DNA from: DATAES01 sp963802415
Lineage (GTDB): Bacteria; Actinomycetota; Acidimicrobiia; Acidimicrobiales; JACDCH01
DNA: 64,000 bases
Assembly (NCBI GenBank): GCA_963802415.1
Contig: CAWDIH010000001.1
Span: forward strand, 1,116,001 to 1,180,000
Direction: 5' to 3'
Within the stretch, counting starts at the first letter, position 1, and every line of letters begins with the position of its first letter. This document shows positions 60,174 through 64,000 of this stretch, piece after piece. Both the position numbers and the translations under genes were made by a program. The notes beneath the pieces were generated by a model, which was not told where the DNA came from, searched no databases, and worked only from the letters and a program-made list of their open reading frames with translations.

Positions 60174-60362
60174 CTACCTGTTCGGCGGCAGCACCGAGCA
60201 GTCGGACGAAGGAAAGAACACGCTCTCGTGGCCGTCGTTCCATTTGACCTTGTATGGAGCCGTCCCGTTCTGTCCGTGCACCTCCAGCACCACTGCCTCA
60301 CGGTCTGATTCACCGATGTGATGGCTCTTGACGACGAGCCGGTCTCCAACCCTTGCTTCCAT
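60174..60362 (-). CDS. DUF1918-family small protein (Rv0569/Rv2302-like)
   Basis: A 62-residue SH3-like protein: ARVGDRLVVKSHHIGESDRE, AVVLEVHGQNGTAPYKVKWN, DGHESVFFPSSDCSVLPP, the DUF1918 signature. Rv0569 in M. tuberculosis is a DosR-regulated member, from memory. GGAGGAT precedes ATG 60362. It is upstream of DUF1876 on the same strand, separated by repeat copy C. Function is unknown; DNA or RNA binding has been suggested for relatives. Confidence 0.87.
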   Translation of the reverse strand: MEARVGDRLVVKSHHIGESDREAVVLEVHGQNGTAPYKVKWNDGHESVFFPSSDCSVLPPNR

Positions 60363-60453
60363 GGATCCTCCTCGTCTCGGCGCTTCCATTTTCCAACGCA
60401 GGCGACGAAGGCGAAAGGGGCAACACGTCAGTGCGTTCGGGCATCATGCGATC

Positions 60454-61173
60454 GTGGGCGCCGCCGTCGGCCGATGGCCGGCCACTGCCGGAGAACTCGT
60501 GGACGTGCAACTCGAGCTCGCGCGGGAAGCCGAGGTGGCAGCCGACACCGACCCGTGGCAGATGGGTGCGCGGCCGCTGGTCGGTGGCTGCTTCGTCGCG
60601 TTTGCTCGCGGTGAGGCCGGTCCCGGCAAGGCCGGCGACCGGGCATGGGCGGCCGCAGTCGTGTGGGGGCCCGGGCGTTCCCACGGCGACCTGCTGGCGT
60701 CGAGCGTCTGTGCCGGCCGGGTGCCGGCGGCCTACGAGCCAGGGTTGCTCGCGCTGCGAGAAGGCCACCTGCTCGCTGGTGCCACTGCCGGGTTGAGCAT
60801 CCGGCCGGACGCGCTGCTCGTCGACGCGACGGGCCTGGACCACCCTCGACGAGCGGGGCTCGCGATCCACCTAGGCGGCGCGAGCGACATCCCGACCGTC
60901 GGCGTGACCCACCGTCCGCTGCTGGCCACAGGCGATCCGCCGGAGTTGCGGCGCGGAGCGATGTCGCCTGTCCACGTCGAGGGCCGGCGCGTCGGCTACT
61001 GGGTGTGCACACGAGACGGAGCACGAGCGATCGTGGCTCACGCCGCCTGGCGAACGACGCCCGAGACAGCCGCGCAGACAGTTCTGGCCGCATCGACGCC
61101 GGCCGCCCGGACACCCGTCCCGCTGCGGGAGGCGCGGCGAGTCGCCCGCGAGGTCCGAGCGCACGACTCGTGA
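60454..61173 (+). CDS. Endonuclease V-like protein lacking the first catalytic Asp
   Basis: A 239-residue protein of the endonuclease V (Nfi) family: AYEPGLLALREGHLLAGATA keeps the YxPGxLxxRE Glu, and PDALLVDATGLDHPRRAGLA with IHLGGASDIPTVGVTH keeps the second Asp and the HPRRxGLAxHLG block. The first motif, normally GVD(V/I)(A/S)F, reads LVGGCFVAFARG, so the Asp that binds magnesium is replaced. It may be inactive or altered; deoxyinosine repair is doubtful. GTG 60454 is used; ATG 60361 in frame is possible but would overlap the divergent DUF1918 start. Confidence 0.75.
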   Translation: MGAAVGRWPATAGELVDVQLELAREAEVAADTDPWQMGARPLVGGCFVAFARGEAGPGKAGDRAWAAAVVWGPGRSHGDLLASSVCAGRVPAAYEPGLLALREGHLLAGATAGLSIRPDALLVDATGLDHPRRAGLAIHLGGASDIPTVGVTHRPLLATGDPPELRRGAMSPVHVEGRRVGYWVCTRDGARAIVAHAAWRTTPETAAQTVLAASTPAARTPVPLREARRVAREVRAHDS

Positions 61174-61182
61174 ACCGGTGAG

Positions 61183-61593
61183 TCAGCGCTGTGACGAATC
61201 GCCGAGCAGCGGCTTGATGTCGAGAACTGGCGTGCGATCCAGCGCTTCGAGGTTGCGCACGCGCATCCGTGTCCCGTCGATCTCGACGATCTGAACGGTG
61301 TGCAAGCCGATCGGGTTGGGCCGATCGGGGGACCGCGTGCTGAACACGCCGAGCAGCGAGCGATTGAGGTCGTTGCGAGGATGGGTCACGAGCTCGTCAC
61401 GCCGGCCGCGGTCGAGCCACGTCAACAGAATGACTTCCTCGTCGACGGCCAGATCGCGCAAGGCGGGTGCGACGGCCGGATCGAAGACGAGCCATGCTTC
61501 GGGCGCGCCTTCGTCGCCCTGGCGCGGCGCGCTGTCTCGGTCGACGAGGGTCGACTCGACCCAACCGATCGGCCGCAGCTCGTAGGCATCCAT
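61183..61593 (-). CDS. trmO: TrmO/TsaA-family tRNA (N6-threonylcarbamoyladenosine-37) methyltransferase
   Basis: A 136-residue protein: YELRPIGWVESTLVDRDSAP, GDEGAPEAWLVFDPAVAPAL, VILLTWLDRGRRDELVTHPR and GVFSTRSPDRPNPIGLHTVQ, the RSPxRPNPIG signature of the TrmO (YaeB/VirR) family, which methylates t6A37 of tRNA-Thr using SAM. DIKPLL near the end is also conserved. ATG 61593 overlaps the upstream stop by one base (TGATG), so it is coupled to the DinB-type gene. Confidence 0.9.
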   Translation of the reverse strand: MDAYELRPIGWVESTLVDRDSAPRQGDEGAPEAWLVFDPAVAPALRDLAVDEEVILLTWLDRGRRDELVTHPRNDLNRSLLGVFSTRSPDRPNPIGLHTVQIVEIDGTRMRVRNLEALDRTPVLDIKPLLGDSSQR

Positions 61594-62225
61594 CAGCGAA
61601 GGACCGGGAGAACGTCGGGCGGACGGCGGCCGGTGGCTGACTCGATGAAGTCGACGGGGTCCGGCAGCTCCGCGAGCAACCCGGTCGTGAATCGGACAGG
61701 TCCGGCCGGCAGGTCGTCGGCCGGAATGCCGATCGCGTCGACGAGGTCGAGCCCGTGCACAACGGATTCCATGATCGCAATCGCAACGGCCTCGGCGATG
61801 GGGAACGTCCCGTTTCCGAAGTAGTCGATCACGATCGGACCGGCCTCTCGTACTCCAGCGACAACGGGCGGCGCGTCCACCAGGAACTTCGCGGTCAAGT
61901 CCTCGCGGCTCATCGTGGCTGCCTGCTGGCGAGCCATCTCGGCCACCGCCTCGGCGGCGATGGCGGCAACACCGCCAGGCGCGTTGAACCGGCGCAGCAT
62001 GTCGCAAGCCGACGCCGTGGCCGGTTCCGCATCGAGCGGCTGTGTCACGAGGAAGCCGATGCCCGTCACGAGCAGCCCGTGGTGGGCGACCAGCGCGGCG
62101 ACGTCCCATCCTTCGAGCCGTGTCGGACGCGACCACGCGTCCGCATCCATGGCTTCGAGCGTCCCCGCCCACCACTGCCACGCACCGCCGAGCAGTGCGC
62201 AACGCGACGCGAGGTCGTCGGTCAT
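61593..62225 (-). CDS. DinB/MDMPI-like (maleylpyruvate isomerase family, mycothiol-type) protein
   Basis: A 210-residue four-helix metal protein of the actinobacterial maleylpyruvate-isomerase family: LLGGAWQWWAGTLEAMDADA, WSRPTRLEGWDVAALVAHHG (metal His pair) and IAIMESVVHGLDLVDAIGIP (third His). Members use mycothiol as cofactor or are of unknown role. ATG 62225 is chosen because the longer frame has no family similarity. It could process maleylpyruvate from the gentisate-type dioxygenase at 58251. Confidence 0.8.
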   Translation of the reverse strand: MTDDLASRCALLGGAWQWWAGTLEAMDADAWSRPTRLEGWDVAALVAHHGLLVTGIGFLVTQPLDAEPATASACDMLRRFNAPGGVAAIAAEAVAEMARQQAATMSREDLTAKFLVDAPPVVAGVREAGPIVIDYFGNGTFPIAEAVAIAIMESVVHGLDLVDAIGIPADDLPAGPVRFTTGLLAELPDPVDFIESATGRRPPDVLPVLR

Positions 62226-62234
62226 GACGGGTGA

Positions 62235-62426
62235 CCGTACCCGGGGGCCGCCGTCCCCGGCATCTGCGCTCGGACGCAGGAGCAGGTCATCGCGAAGACG
62301 GCCATCCTGCAGGCCTTCCAGGACGAGCTCGAGGCCAAGGCGGCGCGGTACAAGGAGGTCGGCCAGGAGCTCGGCGTCGATGTGGCCGCCGAGCTCCGAG
62401 CGGCAGCCGAAGCGGAGACACGGTAG
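62235..62426 (+). other. Open coding-like fragment without start codon
   Basis: The frame reads KTAILQAFQDELEAKAARYK then EVGQELGVDVAAELRAAAEA before TAG 62426: helical, with good codon bias, but no ATG/GTG in frame. It looks like the C-terminal tail of a lost or frameshifted gene. No family can be named. Confidence 0.3.
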
Positions 62427-62436
62427 AAATCCGCCG

Positions 62437-63405
62437 GTGGACGGCACGCTCGGCATTACCGCCTTGCCGATCGAAGGCGAGCTCGCGACGGTCGAGGTGG
62501 TCGGACTGGATCCGGCAACGCACGCCAACGACGCTGCGGTCGCGGCTTGGTTGCGCGAACTGCTGTGGCAGCACGGCGTGCTCTGCATCCGGCTGAACGC
62601 GAAGCTCGACGACGACGACATGCGAGCGATGGTCCAAATGTTCGGCCCGATCAAGGATCCGGTCGGCCACGACGAAGCCGGAGATCCCGTCCGTTACTCC
62701 GACGAACGCCAGATCATCGACTCGGGCTTCGTACTCACGGACGAGTTGCGCGAATCGCTTGGTGACGTGACGGTGGGTGGCGACGACCTCCGTCCCGGAT
62801 TGTTCCAGTACTTCCACACCGACGACTCGTACGTCGAGTGCCCGGCGCTCATCACCGTGCTGCACGCCCGCGCCCTGCCGTCCGGAGGTGGCGGGGCCAC
62901 CAGCTTCATCGACATGCGCGCCGCGTACGACCTCGTCGACGAGGAGGTCCGGGCACGGCTCGTCGGGCTGTGGGCGGAGCACGCATACAACAACCGCGAC
63001 GCGTTTGCACCGCGACCATCCGCAACCGGCGACCTCGAACGACTGGCGACCGTCTCGCATCCGGTGGTGCGCGCACACCCGGCGACGGGTCGCCCGGCGC
63101 TGTACTTCGACCTCGACCGCGCCATGCACATCAGCGGCCTGCCGGACGACGAGGGCCGCGCCCTGTTGCAGTCGCTGCAAGACCACGCCGAACGACGAGG
63201 GCCACGGTACGCCCACGCCTGGCGAGCGAACGATCTACTCGTTTGGGACAACGCGTCGGTTCAGCACCGAGCAATCGGCGACTTCGAGGTGGGGGAGCCG
63301 CGCCGGTTCTGGCGATACATGGTGGCCGGGCCACGACCGGCGCCGTACATGCGCTCGATCGGGTCCACGGCTATGGGCAGATCAGTCGACGAACCAGACA
63401 CATAG
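62437..63405 (+). CDS. TauD/TfdA-family Fe(II)/2-oxoglutarate dioxygenase
   Basis: A 322-residue dioxygenase: LLWQHGVLCIRLNAKLDDDD at the N-terminus, iron ligands His-x-Asp in LFQYFHTDDSYVECPALITV, the distal His in LLVWDNASVQHRAIGDF and the 2-oxoglutarate Arg in RRFWRYMVAG. Family substrates are sulfonates, phenoxyacids, carnitine precursors and similar compounds; here unknown. GTG 62437 starts it. No transporter is adjacent to hint at the substrate. Confidence 0.88.
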   Translation: MDGTLGITALPIEGELATVEVVGLDPATHANDAAVAAWLRELLWQHGVLCIRLNAKLDDDDMRAMVQMFGPIKDPVGHDEAGDPVRYSDERQIIDSGFVLTDELRESLGDVTVGGDDLRPGLFQYFHTDDSYVECPALITVLHARALPSGGGGATSFIDMRAAYDLVDEEVRARLVGLWAEHAYNNRDAFAPRPSATGDLERLATVSHPVVRAHPATGRPALYFDLDRAMHISGLPDDEGRALLQSLQDHAERRGPRYAHAWRANDLLVWDNASVQHRAIGDFEVGEPRRFWRYMVAGPRPAPYMRSIGSTAMGRSVDEPDT

Positions 63406-63473
63406 TTGTGCGCGCGTCGTCGCAGCTGTCCTGTCCTACGATGGGAGCTTCGCGACGGTGAGGGGGCGATCGC

Positions 63474-64000
63474 ATGGCGGAATCTCGAGCGCGTTGGCGT
63501 TGGCTGCCCAGACGACGACCGCAGCAACTCGCACCGGGCGAAGGTGTCGACCGGCGAACGGTGCTGATGGGCGCGGCAGCCACCACCGCTGGCGTCGTCG
63601 CTGCCAGTGCCTCACCCGCCATCGCCACACCAGCAGCAAGCGCGGCACCGGCCGCGTCGGCAGCGGCGGCGCTGCCTGCCGCAAACCTTGCAATTGCGCA
63701 GATTCCGCCCGAAACGATCCCCGCTTCGCAAGTCACGGTCGTGCCGGCGGGCGAGATCACGAAGACGAACGCGCAAGAAGCCTTGGAGGAGATGGACGGC
63801 CGGCTGTCCAAGGTGCACATCTTCCAGGATCTCCAGGTCGCGATGACGCTCGTCGACGACTTCATGTGCAACACCGCGACGAGTGGGACCATCGGGCAGC
63901 TCGGCTGGGCGCTGCCGTCCGGCGCGACCGGGACGGCCGCAGCAGCAGCAGGCGCGAACGAGCCGGGCATCTTCGTCATCGGCACGGGTACCACGTCGTC
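63474..64000 (+). CDS. Exported alanine-rich protein, 5' part (runs off the window)
   Basis: ATG 63474 opens a frame that stays open to the window end (175 residues so far). The N-terminus is very basic (RARWRWLPRRRP), then GVDRRTVLMGAAATTAGVVA, a twin-arginine-like signal with an Ala-rich h-region, and a probable cleavage after ASPAIA. The mature part begins with a low-complexity Ala stretch, then PETIPASQVTVVPAGEITKT and a helical segment KTNAQEALEEMDGRLSKVHI. No family recognised. Likely secreted or cell-surface. Confidence 0.6.
   Translation, partial: MAESRARWRWLPRRRPQQLAPGEGVDRRTVLMGAAATTAGVVAASASPAIATPAASAAPAASAAAALPAANLAIAQIPPETIPASQVTVVPAGEITKTNAQEALEEMDGRLSKVHIFQDLQVAMTLVDDFMCNTATSGTIGQLGWALPSGATGTAAAAAGANEPGIFVIGTGTTS

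Noticed and set aside
1..64000. CRISPR array, prophage, rRNA or replication origin
   Set aside because: No regularly spaced direct repeats, phage structural genes, rRNA signatures or DnaA-box clusters were seen.

Overview
The window is high-GC actinobacterial chromosome. Pointers are F420/luciferase-like oxidoreductases, a mycothiol-type DinB enzyme, a DevR/DevS (DosRS)-like pair, PPOX flavoproteins, a galU-moeA-SepX/GlpR neighbourhood, and many GTG and leaderless starts. A member of the Acidimicrobiia is my best guess, but no lineage-defining gene is present. Many genes are split by single-base indels while the protein stays conserved in the neighbouring frame. The sequence is therefore probably a partly uncorrected long-read or metagenome assembly, and I annotate across those breaks.

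1-9.9 kb is ordinary core: TldD/TldE, a PHP phosphoesterase, a SAF-domain membrane protein, MTA phosphorylase with an FmdB zinc ribbon, then a same-strand series galU-moeA-moaA-moaC-(SepX/GlpR-like membrane protein)-translin-like protein. It ends at tRNA-Ala(CGC). 10.0-21.9 kb is an island bounded by a perfect 52-bp duplication of the tRNA 3' part. It carries an F420-type oxidoreductase, an SDR, two amidohydrolases, a TetR with a candidate operator, an acetoacetate-decarboxylase-like gene, a frameshifted P450 and two shattered genes (sulfotransferase and a P450-associated protein). No intact integrase is seen.

22-35 kb is accessory: a sugar dehydrogenase, a VapBC pair, MerR and hydrolase genes, an arsenic set (cyclase with an ArsR remnant, ArsR-phosphatase fusion, VOC protein, ArsC, permease), a MerR-controlled metal operon with a textbook operator, and an ECF sigma/anti-sigma pair. 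35-44 kb holds a PadR fragment, a cold-shock protein, a DEAD-box helicase, a MOSC-ferredoxin reductase fusion, TetR-P450 with tandem operators, and a mannosyltransferase.

44-54 kb is the most coherent system: a DosS-like GAF kinase, a DosR-like regulator, three PPOX flavoproteins, a GNAT-acyl-CoA synthetase (Pat/PatZ type), a small hydrolase and an unrecognised protein. DosR-box-like palindromes lie upstream of two of the units. DUF1876 and DUF1918 genes, whose mycobacterial relatives belong to the DosR regulon, lie at 59.8-60.4 kb. A dispersed repeat of about 135 bp occurs next to members of this set. I read this as a hypoxia/dormancy regulon outside the mycobacteria.

54-64 kb: a TetR-MFS efflux unit with triple operators, an enoyl-CoA hydratase, an alpha/beta-hydrolase-adenylate cyclase behind a perfect 20-bp hairpin, a gentisate-dioxygenase-like cupin, an EthD protein, an endonuclease V-like protein lacking its first aspartate, TrmO, a DinB/MDMPI-like protein, a TauD-family dioxygenase, and the start of an exported alanine-rich protein.
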